Origin: Planctomycetota bacterium
GTDB taxonomy: Bacteria; Planctomycetota; PUPC01; JACPCR01
Direction of reading: 5' to 3'
Assembly (NCBI GenBank): GCA_030740295.1
Contig: JASLXP010000055.1
Location: 1 to 23,584 of the forward strand
Length of the DNA stretch: 23,584 bases
Shown: one piece after another, positions 1 through 8,627 of the stretch
Layout: every line of letters starts with the position of its first letter
Numbering within the stretch: the stretch's first letter is position 1
Position numbers and translations under genes: made by a program
Notes under the pieces: model-generated
Told to the model about the DNA's origin: nothing
Seen by the model: the letters and a program-made list of their open reading frames with translations, nothing else
Databases searched by the model: none

Positions 1-1637
1 ACTTTCACGCGCGGGAGCAGCGGTCTCTGATACGACGGCTCCTCGAACGCGAGCTTGATTGTCCCGGCGTTCTTCTTCACAACGACCAGGTATTTCAGCG
101 TCACGGGAAAATCCAGAATCCCGTTCCCGTCGCCGCCTTCGTTTCGGACCTTTGCCGCAGCGATGAGGTCCAGACCCGTGCGGCGCCAACCCTTCCAGTC
201 CACCTTGTCGGCAAACGGAATCTCGTAAACCTCGCCGGACCCGTCGGCAACGATTCCAAGGATCGCTGCGCCTGAAGCGTCACCTTTGACGAACATCCCG
301 AACTGCTGCGCTCGACGCCGAAGATTATCGACCTGGCCTTCCTTCAGCCCGATCCCGATCTGGTGGGCGAGCACGAGAGCTTTGCCTGTCGGCGTGCTTC
401 TCGGAATCTCGACGACATTGGCGAACGCTGCTCCCGCAGTATCGGTTTTCTTCCACGACAGCTTCGCCTGCGGAGCCAACTCGCCGAGCATATACCAGTC
501 AGAGACCTTGACCGCGCGGGACGCGGCAGTCTCGTTCGGATAGCCGAACGGGATTGCCTCCGGGAATCGTTCGCTGAACCACGCCTCCTCCTGGGGCTTG
601 CTTCCTGTGTAGAGAACGATGCGATCGAAGCGGACCGGCTTGCCTTTCATATTCAGGCCGAACACGTGCCGGCCGGCTTTGAGGAGCTTTTTCTGACAGC
701 GGAACCACTGCCATCGCTTCTCGTTCACCGCGTAGACCGCGCCGTGAATCTGTCCGTCAATTTCCAGGTATGCCCCATGCCAGAACTCCTCGATGGCGAG
801 GCCCTGGCAGAGATTCTTCGAGTCCATCCACACCCGCATCCACGGTTCGACCTCTGTATCCTGCTGGACGTTGATCACGACCAGGTCGCGCTCGTAGCTC
901 CTGATGTGTTCGACCGCCTTCCCTCCGGACGCGCCGCACTCGATCACTTGTCCGCTGATCTTGTCGAACGCCTCGCTCTCGAGAATCAAAGATTTGTCAG
1001 TCGGTTTGAGTGCACGGCGTGTGCGCTTCTTCAACACCACGCCCAGGTCCTTGCCCAGCCAGGTCTCCTTCGCCAGATCGTCTGAAAACGTGATGACGAG
1101 CTGGTCGAAAGCCATGTGCTTCTTTCCGTCGGACGAGATTTCGAGGGTGTGCTTTCCTGCCTTTAAAAATTGCTCTCCAAGCCGGGACCAGTACCACACG
1201 TCGATAATCCCTCTCAGCCAGTCCTTGCGTCCGCGCTGGTGTGATGTGTTTCGAATCTGTTTGCCTTCATCGATTCGCCAGTAAAAGGTGTCGTCCCACT
1301 GATGTCTGGCCAGCTTCCGGACCCAGAAGCGGCAAATCCGCGCCTGGGGCAGGTTGAATGTGTGTCTGATCTGCTGCCTCGGTTCCTCGAAGCGGTAACA
1401 CTTCACGTCCTGAATAGTTCTCGCGGGAGCGTTTGTCCAGAGATTCCGATCACGCCGAGGCACATCAACCACGATGGCCCGGGGAGGGCTGTCCACGTGC
1501 CCGGTCGCAGGCATTTCGTATTCGTTTGGGCTCTCTTCAGTTTCGCCGCGAACACCCGGAATCCAGACTCCAAAGGCAAACGAAAGAGCGGCTGTGCTCC
1601 ACACATTTTTCAGAACCAGATTCATCGAGTCGTTCAT
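1..1637 (-). CDS. Exported protein with tandem jelly-roll (CBM-like) modules, 3' end outside window
   Basis: Reading the minus strand from an ATG at 1637 gives an uninterrupted frame to the left edge (545 codons, no stop), so the gene is partial at its C-terminus. A strong Shine-Dalgarno (GGGAGGAG, 1645-1652) sits 7 bases before the ATG. The N-terminus looks like a signal peptide, with a hydrophobic stretch about residues 12-27 ending near VRG-E. Two related modules follow, about residues 75-184 and 215-345. Each is rich in Trp and aromatics and ends in a matching pattern: LKAGKHTLEI then FDQLVIT, and LKAGRHVFGL then FDRIVLYTG. This resembles the C-terminal strands of CBM6/CBM35-like jelly rolls. 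Residues about 380-545 form a third beta-rich region (WKGWRRTGLDL, LDFPVTLKYLVV), possibly another binding domain. No catalytic motif is seen. It is the last visible gene of a minus-strand operon, 67 bases after the Ntn-hydrolase-like gene. Export and glycan binding are inferred. Confidence 0.8.
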   Translation of the reverse strand, partial: MNDSMNLVLKNVWSTAALSFAFGVWIPGVRGETEESPNEYEMPATGHVDSPPRAIVVDVPRRDRNLWTNAPARTIQDVKCYRFEEPRQQIRHTFNLPQARICRFWVRKLARHQWDDTFYWRIDEGKQIRNTSHQRGRKDWLRGIIDVWYWSRLGEQFLKAGKHTLEISSDGKKHMAFDQLVITFSDDLAKETWLGKDLGVVLKKRTRRALKPTDKSLILESEAFDKISGQVIECGASGGKAVEHIRSYERDLVVINVQQDTEVEPWMRVWMDSKNLCQGLAIEEFWHGAYLEIDGQIHGAVYAVNEKRWQWFRCQKKLLKAGRHVFGLNMKGKPVRFDRIVLYTGSKPQEEAWFSERFPEAIPFGYPNETAASRAVKVSDWYMLGELAPQAKLSWKKTDTAGAAFANVVEIPRSTPTGKALVLAHQIGIGLKEGQVDNLRRRAQQFGMFVKGDASGAAILGIVADGSGEVYEIPFADKVDWKGWRRTGLDLIAAAKVRNEGGDGNGILDFPVTLKYLVVVKKNAGTIKLAFEEPSYQRPLLPRVK

Positions 1638-1704
1638 CGCAATTCTCCTCCCGGCTCACACGATTTCTTTCGGGACCATGATTGCCCCAAACATAAAACT
1701 GTTT

Positions 1705-2991
1705 CTACGTTTCGTCTCCGTCATTTGCGTTGTCAGGCAGAATGCATCGCCCGGCATCAACGTCCTCCTGCCATTCGTGAAGCATATCGACGCCTTCGCC
1801 AAGCATGAGCCTGGGTGTGTAACTTGTCACTGGCAACGGCTTCTGCAGATCCTGGACAGAGCGATAGAGCCACCGGCGATTGGGGCCGGTAATGACACCT
1901 GCATGCTGAGTTATAGTCCAACACGCTCCGACTTCTCGTTCGGGCTGGTCAGCAAAGGTCTTCTGTCCGGCCAGGCAGATTCGGGCAGGAAAGGGAACGA
2001 CTTCGTCCGCGACCACGGCCAATGCACCCCATAATGTAGCTCCACCGGGGCGGGCGGCTTCGGCGTTCGTAAGTTCCCACAGCCTTTGGTACCGCTCCCG
2101 TGCGCCGAGATCAAAATGCCAGTCCAGATTGTTTTCCTCGGTTTCTCCCTTGGCTTCCATCACTTTCCGCTGGCGCTCCTGTTTGAACGCGTGGAGCTCC
2201 GGGTCCAGGTAACTGCACGCGGTGATACACACCGCGCCTGACACCTGAGGAAAGTGGAAAGCTACCCGGCAGTTTGTTTTTTCTACGGCCACGGCATTCA
2301 GTTTCGTGTCGACCCAAATCTGATTGCCAGGCCCCCAGAATTCCCGATAGCGTGTCATGAATTCAATCATGGCGTTGAGGTCGTCGTTGCACTCCGGCGG
2401 CCGCAGTTCGGAAGGATCGCACGGAAAATGACATTCCGGCTCTTCGTCCATCACCACCCCGCTCGATGCCGCGCCCTGAACCCAGCGGACCTCTTTATTC
2501 ACTGAGAGCTCTGGAGGACGGAATTTCGGAATACTCTCGTAGTAGTTCGGACGGAGCAGATCGTCCCGGTTATCGCTGACAGTGATGCCCTCCGCTCCTT
2601 CAGGAAAGAACACATTCGTGCATTGGGAGTTCGGGCCCACTCTCTCCCAATAGGGTACATGGTGAGCATTGATTCTCCGCCAGAGGAACCAGGGCCATGA
2701 GAAGTGAAATGCAGTCGTGGCATCATCACCACCCGCGTCTCGAAAGCCTTCTCGCTCTCCCACATGCCGGTCAATGAGACCACGCATTTCGGGGAACCTG
2801 GAATAGTCCGGCTCATCGGCCAGGCGTTCGGCATCGTAATCCCGGATAGCTTGCGACAAATCTGTGCCTTCCAGTGACGGAAAGAGCACATTCGCCCAGC
2901 GGAAGGCTCCCTCCATTTCCCTTTGGAGTGTCTCCAACTTGGCCTCCGCTGCCTCTCGACCACGCTGCCTGCCGATCTCACGTTGATCCAC
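1705..2991 (-). CDS. Hypothetical protein, possible C45-like Ntn-hydrolase (acyltransferase/amidohydrolase)
   Basis: This is a 428-residue protein with a GTG start at 2991, supported by AAGGAG (3001-3006) 9 bases upstream. There is no signal peptide, so it is probably cytoplasmic. I do not recognise the whole protein with certainty. The stretch QCTNVFFP then GITVSDNRDD (Cys124; Asn141-Arg142-Asp143) has the look of the nucleophile segment of C45-family Ntn-hydrolases, the penicillin acyltransferase/carcinine hydrolase type, where an internal Cys-Thr precedes a strand and an N-x-D motif. A later segment, VDTKLNAVAVEKTNCRVAFH (about 228-247), fits the following beta-strands of that fold. The charged region around 265-310 and the late ARICLAGQ and WTITQHAGVI segments also fit the order of the family. 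If so, it would cleave or form an amide bond after autoproteolysis at Cys124. It sits 51 bases after the UroD-like gene and is probably co-transcribed. Existence of the gene is firm; the family call is tentative. Confidence 0.75.
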   Translation of the reverse strand: MDQREIGRQRGREAAEAKLETLQREMEGAFRWANVLFPSLEGTDLSQAIRDYDAERLADEPDYSRFPEMRGLIDRHVGEREGFRDAGGDDATTAFHFSWPWFLWRRINAHHVPYWERVGPNSQCTNVFFPEGAEGITVSDNRDDLLRPNYYESIPKFRPPELSVNKEVRWVQGAASSGVVMDEEPECHFPCDPSELRPPECNDDLNAMIEFMTRYREFWGPGNQIWVDTKLNAVAVEKTNCRVAFHFPQVSGAVCITACSYLDPELHAFKQERQRKVMEAKGETEENNLDWHFDLGARERYQRLWELTNAEAARPGGATLWGALAVVADEVVPFPARICLAGQKTFADQPEREVGACWTITQHAGVITGPNRRWLYRSVQDLQKPLPVTSYTPRLMLGEGVDMLHEWQEDVDAGRCILPDNANDGDET

Positions 2992-3042
2992 GGTGATGTT
3001 CTCCTTCGTGATGCACAGCGGTCCTGGAGTAATGCTGCGAGG

Positions 3043-4122
3043 TCAGCTTCCGTAGATATCCAGAAACCGTTCCATGTAATAGCAGTAATTCTCATACGAA
3101 ACATCCGGCGGGAGGCTATGGTCAGTTCCGGGCACGTACCCGCCGTCTTCGACGAGGGGGCGGATGCGCTCCAGCTCTGCGTCAATGGCTTCTTTCCCGC
3201 TGGCGAGGACCCGCTTGTCCACGCCGTACCACATTCGCAGGTCACGACCGTATTCCTTACGCACCTCGAGCACGTCCATGCCGGCCTGCGCCTCAAACGG
3301 GTAGAGCACATTGATGCCCGCATCCAGCCAGACGGGAATGAGATCAGAAACATCTCCGTCGCTGTCAAGACTGATGAGCTCGACGCCTCGCGATCGGACG
3401 AAGTCAACGACCCGGCGGTAACGCGGCAGCATGTACTTCCTCGCCATCTCCGGACTCAGCAGCGACGCTGTCTTATAGGCCATGTCCTCCCAGAAGCCGA
3501 AAACATCGATGTCAGTGACATCGAGAATCTGATCCATCATGGCGATGATGAAATCGGCAGTGGCGTCCATCATTTCTTCGACAAGGGCTGGTTCGTCATA
3601 GAAAAGCGTGCAGAGGTGCTCGACACCGGTCATATTCCGAATAGGCCCGAAGAAGCCGCCCCATCGATCCGCAATGATGATGAGAGGAACGTCCCGCTCC
3701 CGATAGGCCGAGAGCTTTTCTTTCCAGTCCGCGCCGACTCTCGCCGCGATATCCGGGTTCATTCTCTCTTTCCAGAAACGGCGAAAGTCGTCGCGAGTCT
3801 GCACGGGAAAGCGGACAAACTGCGGCATCGACGAGTGCGGGTGATTCTTCAATTCCCGCATCAGGATGCCTTCCTTGTTGATGTAGAGAATCGTCTCGGC
3901 GTCTTCCTCCACCACTTCGCGCTCGAACGGCGGATTCGGAAAGAACCAGCCGCCGAACCAATCCCATTGGTCGGTCTGAAAGGTGGGAGCATTCGGCTCG
4001 TTGCTGCCTTCGTTGGCCCACCGTTCGAGAGTCTCCGGCCAGGCTCCAAAAGTCGGACGAAGAGGCACCCGGTCGACAGGCTGGTAATTCATGCAAGCCA
4101 GGAAGCGTTCACGTGATGTCAT
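3043..4122 (-). CDS. Uroporphyrinogen decarboxylase (URO-D) superfamily protein, PVC-type
   Basis: A 359-residue protein with ATG at 4122 and AGGAG (4133-4137) 10 bases upstream. The N-terminus (MTSRERFLACMNYQPVDRVP) is the characteristic opening of UroD/MtaA/CmuA-superfamily TIM barrels, and length matches the family. Near residue 253 it reads LDSDGDVSDLIPVWLDAG. Corrinoid methyltransferases of this superfamily (MtaA, MtbA, CmuA) carry a His-x-Cys zinc motif at about this place, so the zinc ligands appear to be replaced by Asp-Ser-Asp. The C-terminus reads PGTDHSLPPDVSYENY (331 onward), again without the usual Cys. It is therefore unlikely to be a canonical zinc methyltransferase, and lacking the haem-gene context it is not assigned as hemE. 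No signal peptide is visible. It is the first gene of the operon running to the left edge. Substrate is unknown; methyl transfer or decarboxylation on a small molecule is possible but unproven. Confidence 0.9.
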   Translation of the reverse strand: MTSRERFLACMNYQPVDRVPLRPTFGAWPETLERWANEGSNEPNAPTFQTDQWDWFGGWFFPNPPFEREVVEEDAETILYINKEGILMRELKNHPHSSMPQFVRFPVQTRDDFRRFWKERMNPDIAARVGADWKEKLSAYRERDVPLIIIADRWGGFFGPIRNMTGVEHLCTLFYDEPALVEEMMDATADFIIAMMDQILDVTDIDVFGFWEDMAYKTASLLSPEMARKYMLPRYRRVVDFVRSRGVELISLDSDGDVSDLIPVWLDAGINVLYPFEAQAGMDVLEVRKEYGRDLRMWYGVDKRVLASGKEAIDAELERIRPLVEDGGYVPGTDHSLPPDVSYENYCYYMERFLDIYGS

Positions 4123-4532
4123 GGTTACAGGTCTCCTAACTTCGCAGAAGGTTCTTGCAGTTGTGCCACGCGATTCCGGAACGGCTGTTCTTGTATCATC
4201 GTCTTATTACTCTTACGCGAACATTGAGAATCAAGATTCGGAGCAGGGATTAAGGCGACGACAAGTCGTCTGGGGTAAGAGGACATGGAAGGCGTGCGAG
4301 CAGTAGGCACAGTCGTCCGCCCTTGGTCCTCGGTATTTGGTCTCTGATCTACACACTCAGCTATGCCAGGATAACCAAAAACGTCTCGACCGGAACTCGA
4401 CAGCTTGAGGCGAAGCTTCGCTATCTCAGATAGCCTCCTGGCTTCCCGGACGGTGTCAGAGCTGTTCGTCCGTTGGGCGATTTGATAATCTCCGGTTCTG
4501 ACAGGTCAAGAAACATCAAGGTATTTCATTCG
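4123..4532. other. Divergent gene-free region between UroD operon and propeller gene
   Basis: These 410 bases separate two divergently transcribed genes and should hold both promoters. I found no protein frame with a credible ribosome-binding site. No convincing sigma-70 -35/-10 pair could be chosen by eye for either direction. The right part contains a compound palindrome listed separately. Confidence 0.6.
4407..4437. repeat. Compound palindrome (two adjoining hairpins inside a short outer stem)
   Basis: The sequence contains a perfect 12-base palindrome, GCGAAGCTTCGC (4410-4421), overlapping by two bases with GCTATC-TCA-GATAGC (4420-4434). These are flanked by GAGG (4407-4410) and CCTC (4434-4437), which can pair. 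It lies about 95 bases upstream of the propeller gene start. It could be a dispersed repeat unit, a protein-binding site or an RNA leader structure; nothing in the window decides. Confidence 0.45.
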
Positions 4533-7500
4533 ATGGCTGGATTCAGACACGCAACCGTCCGTTGCCCGCACGATCAGGCATTTTCCAACAGGTCATGCCC
4601 ATTGCCCGTCCCACCCGTCGAGAAGCCTGGTCACGCAACTGGTCGGCGTGTTGTGCTTGCGGTTGCTGCGATCTTCCTGGCGTACTCCATGGCTTGGCCG
4701 CAGGACGGTACCGCGCCGCAGACGGATGAGGCCGCGGGGATCCGCGAACGGATACTTGCCGAGAGCGGCTTTCATGGCGGCCTGATCGTGCAGGCCGGAC
4801 TCCAGGACACGGGTCTTGCCCTGTCCCTGGCCAAAGCGACAAATGTGCTGGTGCACGGGCTCGTCCCGGACAGGGATACACTCAGGAAGGCGCGCCAGCG
4901 GATTCGTGACGCGGGTTTGTACGGCCGGGTGTCCGCGAGGTCATGGCGCGGCCAAACTTTGCCCTACACCGACGGTATGGTGAACCTGCTCCTCGTGCTG
5001 GATGAGCGCGTCGAGCTTGCGCAGGACGAAATCGACCGCGTCCTGGCACCTCTGGGGGTGGCCATGATTCAGCGCGGGGGCCGGCTGACGTCGCATCGAA
5101 AGGCGCGACCGGCTGACGTCGATGAATGGTCTCATTCACGGTACGACGCCACAGGCAACGCGGTCAGCAAGGATCAACGGGTCGGCCCTCCGCGGTTCCT
5201 TCAGTGGGAGGCGTCTCCACGGTGGAATCGGGGGACGAAGACCAGCAGCCTGGTCTCGGCACGGGGACGCATCTTCTTCATTCTTAACGACTCGCACTTC
5301 TCCTCCAGTTCCCGGACGTGGTGGTTGATCGCGCGCGATGCACATAACGGCATTGAGCTCTGGCGGCACGCGCTGGCAGAATGGGCAGGGGCTAAAGGCG
5401 GCAAGAAGGTCGGCCCGGCCCAGGCCCACCGCCTGCTGGTCGCGGCTGGCGACCGGGTGTACGTCACGCTCGGGGGATCTGCCCCGGTCAGCGTGCTGAA
5501 TGCGGCGACCGGGGAGCTGATCCGCGCACTCGAGGGCACCGGGAGGGCCGAGGAATTCATCTTGTCCGACGGGGTCCTGGTGGCGCTGGTGAACCCCAAT
5601 ACGCCTGTTGGTCTCCGGCGCGGCCAAGGCCAGAGCATGCGCCTCGTGGCAGTCTCCCCAGACACCGGGAAGCTCCTCTGGTCGCATGCCGCGGATATGA
5701 TCCTGCCACTGACCCTCGCGGCCGACGGAAAACAGGTTGTCTACCATGACGGCAAAGTCATCCAGAGCGTCGATCTTAAGACCGGCTCACCGCGCTGGGC
5801 CTCGCCTCCCACAGGGCAAAAGGTCGTTGTAAGGGACCGGGCTAATGCGGACAGGCCTGGAGCGGAGAAGTCGACGATTGTGCTGGCGCCCCAGTTCGCA
5901 CCTACTCTGATCATTTACGAGGACGTGGTCGCGTTCGCAGGGGGACGACAGCTCAATGTGGTCTCCGCGGCCGATGGCCGCGAGCTTTGGAAATCGGATT
6001 ACGCTCCCTCTAACTACTCAGCCCCCGTCGATCTCTTCGGCTTCAAGAAACATCTCTGGGGGCCGGACGCGGGGATGAATATGTGGCGCCCCACCGCCGA
6101 TAATCTCGACGTCAACGCGTATGATCCGCTTACCGGCGAGGTCAAGATGAGCGTCAAGGGGAAATACGGGTACCGCTTCCAGCATCACCGCTGCCATCAG
6201 ATGAAGGTCGTCGGCAACAGGGTGATCGCGGGCAGGGCCGGCATCGAGTTCCTGGATACGAACACGGGCAAGGTGGCGGCCCACCACTGGGTGCGCGGGA
6301 GCTGCCACTTCGGCGTTCTGCCGGCGAATGGTCTTCTGTACGTGCCACCCCACAACTGCGCCTGCTACGTCCGCGCCAAGCTGACCGGGTTCATGGCGTT
6401 GAGCGCCGCGCCGCGCCCGCGCTCTGCCAAAACCCCGGACGAGCAGCGACTCCATCGCGGCCCTGCTTATGGTAAGACCGTGGCAGATTCAGTTGAAGGG
6501 CGAGCAGGGGACTGGCCAACCTATCGGCACGATACGGCTCGTTCCGGCAAGGCAACGACCAGGGTGGGCTCCGAGCTCCTGCTTGGCTGGACCGCGAAGT
6601 TGGGAGCAACGCTCACCAGTCCAGTGATTGCCGGCAACCGGATGTACCTGGCTTCGACGGACGACCACCGGTTGCACGCACTCGATGCCACCACGGGGAA
6701 GGTCCTCTGGCAGCATACCTTTGACGGCCGCATCGATTCACCACCCACCGTGCACGAGGGATTGGTCCTGTGCGGATGCCGGGACGGCTCGGTGCAGGCG
6801 CTGCGCGCCACAGATGGAGAGCTGGTCTGGCGTTTTCTCGCCAGCCCCGAAGAGCGGCTGATTGTCTCCCGGGGCCAGCTCGAGTCCATCTGGCCGGTGA
6901 GCGGCAGCGTGCTTGTCGTCAACAACACCGTTTACTTCGCAGCCGGGAAGTCATCCTATCTGGATGGCGGCATTCGGCTTTACGGCTTGGAGCCCCACAC
7001 TGGCCGGAAACTCGTCGACACGGTCCTCTGGACGCGCCAACCGGACGGTTCTGAGCTGCTGGACGAACAAAGCGTCGACGGCTTTATGAACGACATCCTG
7101 TCCAGCGACGGGGAGAGGATCTTCATGCGGCACCAGATCCTGGACCTTGCCGGCAAGGCGAAACCTGGACGAGTGACTCATCTGCACAGCCCCGACGGAT
7201 ACCTCAGCTCGGACACCACGTCGCGCCTTGTGTGGACTTACGCCCCCATGTTCACGTCGCCGCACCAAGGCGCGTTTTACGACCTGCGCCTCAGCCGCAC
7301 GCTCTTCCCTTCCGGCCGGATACTGGTCGAGGACGAAGACACCATCTACGGGTTCGGGCAGAACCACTATGATCGTTTGCGGCCCGATCCCGGAGGGAAG
7401 TGGGCGCTGTTTGCCGCGGACAAGAAGAGTGGCGCGCCTCCGGGCCTGTCCGCGAGGGAATACCTCAAGCTGGCGCGGAGCGGCAAGCAGTCCGTCCGTT

Positions 7501-8516
7501 TCCGCTGGTGGAAACGGATCCCCATCCAGGCGTGGGCCATGGTGAAGACTGAGGATGTCTTGTTCGTTGCCGGCCCTCGTGGCAGTTCGGTGACCTCTCA
7601 GGCTGCACTCGAGGGCAAGGCAGGCGGCGCGTTACTGGCCGTGTCGCCCAGCGACGGGCGGGTGCTTGCCGAGATGTCTCTGCCCAGCGCGCCGGTCTGG
7701 GATGGTATGGCCGCCGCGGGCGGCAACCTCTATCTCACCTTGGCGAATGGTCAGGCGATATGCTTGTGGTCCGTGGCGTCCGGCCGTAAAGGTACCCCGT
7801 TGTCGCGTGCGGGTTGGCGGGCCGCGCTCCCGCCGGTCAAGACCGCCGCGGAGCCGGGTCTGCTCGGGCGCTGGCGTTTCGATGAAGGCGTCGGCATGTT
7901 GGCGCGAGACTGCTCCGGCCGCGGACATGACGCCGAGGCGCAAGGCCGTTGGGCAACGGGCGACTTCGGCACGTGCCTCGTCTCTGCCGGCGACCCGCGG
8001 GCCGCGGTGATACCGGACGCTCCCCATCTTCAGTTCGGCAACAAGGACTTCACCCTGGCTCTCTGGGTGAAGATCGACAGGCACGGAGCTCGTTTGATGG
8101 GCAAGGAGGCGTTCCCGCAGAACTGGTGGGTGATCAACTTGCTCGACAATGGCTCGGCCGAGCTGGTACTTGGCGAGGGCCGAGGCCCCGGCCAAAGCGC
8201 GCGTGCGAAAACCACCAGGGCGATTGCGACCGACGCCTGGAGCCATCTGGTCGCGGCAGCGGATCGAAAGGCTGGTGAAGTGCGCTGGTATCTCAATGGC
8301 GCTCTGGACAGCCGCCACCCGATCCCGAAGGCCATGACCAAAGGCCTGCGCGCCGATGGGCGGGACATCGCCATTCCCTCATCCCACAAGCCTTTCCGTG
8401 GGCTCATCGGCGACATCCGCATTTACGGAAAGGCAGTCACCGCCAAGCGCGTGCGCGAACTGTTCCAGGAACAGGCAAAGCGCCGCACCAGCACGACCTT
8501 CCAAATCCGGGAATGA
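4533..8516 (+). CDS. Exported PQQ/BamB-like propeller with N-terminal pseudo-methyltransferase and C-terminal LamG domain
   Basis: 1327 residues from the ATG at 4533. The frame is open further upstream only to a TTG without support, and no strong Shine-Dalgarno is visible (AAGGT is 11 bases before). A hydrophobic segment at about 39-53 followed by SMAWPQDG suggests export, after an unusually long charged N-region. Residues about 65-185 have the layout of a class I methyltransferase: a helix, a strand-loop at LIVQAGLQDTGLA, an acidic-turn strand at LVHGLVPDRD, then TLPYTDGMVNLLLVLDE and VLAPLGVAMI. The glycine-rich SAM loop is eroded. A conserved-looking linker (VDEWSHSRYDATGNAV) leads into propeller blades with PQQ-type repeats such as ALDATTGKVLWQHTF and AADGRELWKS. 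A second block begins at DWPTYRHDTARSG (about 660). A LamG/concanavalin-type domain starts at GLLGRWRFDEGVG (about 1109) and ends in GLIGDIRIYGKAV. Likely periplasmic or surface-located; function unknown, perhaps a scaffold or glycan-binding sensor. Confidence 0.85.
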   Translation: MAGFRHATVRCPHDQAFSNRSCPLPVPPVEKPGHATGRRVVLAVAAIFLAYSMAWPQDGTAPQTDEAAGIRERILAESGFHGGLIVQAGLQDTGLALSLAKATNVLVHGLVPDRDTLRKARQRIRDAGLYGRVSARSWRGQTLPYTDGMVNLLLVLDERVELAQDEIDRVLAPLGVAMIQRGGRLTSHRKARPADVDEWSHSRYDATGNAVSKDQRVGPPRFLQWEASPRWNRGTKTSSLVSARGRIFFILNDSHFSSSSRTWWLIARDAHNGIELWRHALAEWAGAKGGKKVGPAQAHRLLVAAGDRVYVTLGGSAPVSVLNAATGELIRALEGTGRAEEFILSDGVLVALVNPNTPVGLRRGQGQSMRLVAVSPDTGKLLWSHAADMILPLTLAADGKQVVYHDGKVIQSVDLKTGSPRWASPPTGQKVVVRDRANADRPGAEKSTIVLAPQFAPTLIIYEDVVAFAGGRQLNVVSAADGRELWKSDYAPSNYSAPVDLFGFKKHLWGPDAGMNMWRPTADNLDVNAYDPLTGEVKMSVKGKYGYRFQHHRCHQMKVVGNRVIAGRAGIEFLDTNTGKVAAHHWVRGSCHFGVLPANGLLYVPPHNCACYVRAKLTGFMALSAAPRPRSAKTPDEQRLHRGPAYGKTVADSVEGRAGDWPTYRHDTARSGKATTRVGSELLLGWTAKLGATLTSPVIAGNRMYLASTDDHRLHALDATTGKVLWQHTFDGRIDSPPTVHEGLVLCGCRDGSVQALRATDGELVWRFLASPEERLIVSRGQLESIWPVSGSVLVVNNTVYFAAGKSSYLDGGIRLYGLEPHTGRKLVDTVLWTRQPDGSELLDEQSVDGFMNDILSSDGERIFMRHQILDLAGKAKPGRVTHLHSPDGYLSSDTTSRLVWTYAPMFTSPHQGAFYDLRLSRTLFPSGRILVEDEDTIYGFGQNHYDRLRPDPGGKWALFAADKKSGAPPGLSAREYLKLARSGKQSVRFRWWKRIPIQAWAMVKTEDVLFVAGPRGSSVTSQAALEGKAGGALLAVSPSDGRVLAEMSLPSAPVWDGMAAAGGNLYLTLANGQAICLWSVASGRKGTPLSRAGWRAALPPVKTAAEPGLLGRWRFDEGVGMLARDCSGRGHDAEAQGRWATGDFGTCLVSAGDPRAAVIPDAPHLQFGNKDFTLALWVKIDRHGARLMGKEAFPQNWWVINLLDNGSAELVLGEGRGPGQSARAKTTRAIATDAWSHLVAAADRKAGEVRWYLNGALDSRHPIPKAMTKGLRADGRDIAIPSSHKPFRGLIGDIRIYGKAVTAKRVRELFQEQAKRRTSTTFQIRE

Positions 8517-8627
8517 CATCCGGGACACCATGCCCATATTCACGGTCAGCCCATTCAGGCTCATAGGGTCCGTTGTCGATTGAGGATTCACTCAGGAACA
8601 ACTTCCCATTCCCGCGTCACATTTCGT

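Noticed and set aside
363..1085. A 240-codon plus-strand frame over the left-edge gene
   Set aside because: The minus-strand frame from 1637 is continuous, has a strong ribosome-binding site, a signal peptide and internal module repeats, so the plus frame is a shadow.
2923..4116. A 397-codon open frame on the plus strand
   Set aside because: It is antisense to the UroD-like gene, whose protein is clearly recognisable and has a good ribosome-binding site; the plus-strand product resembles no family.
3043..4122. Assignment as haem-pathway HemE
   Set aside because: The sequence is of the divergent UroD-like type, and no haem genes are nearby.
4473..4532. Upstream extension of the propeller gene to a TTG
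   Set aside because: No ribosome-binding site supports the TTG, and the added 20 residues have no conserved character.
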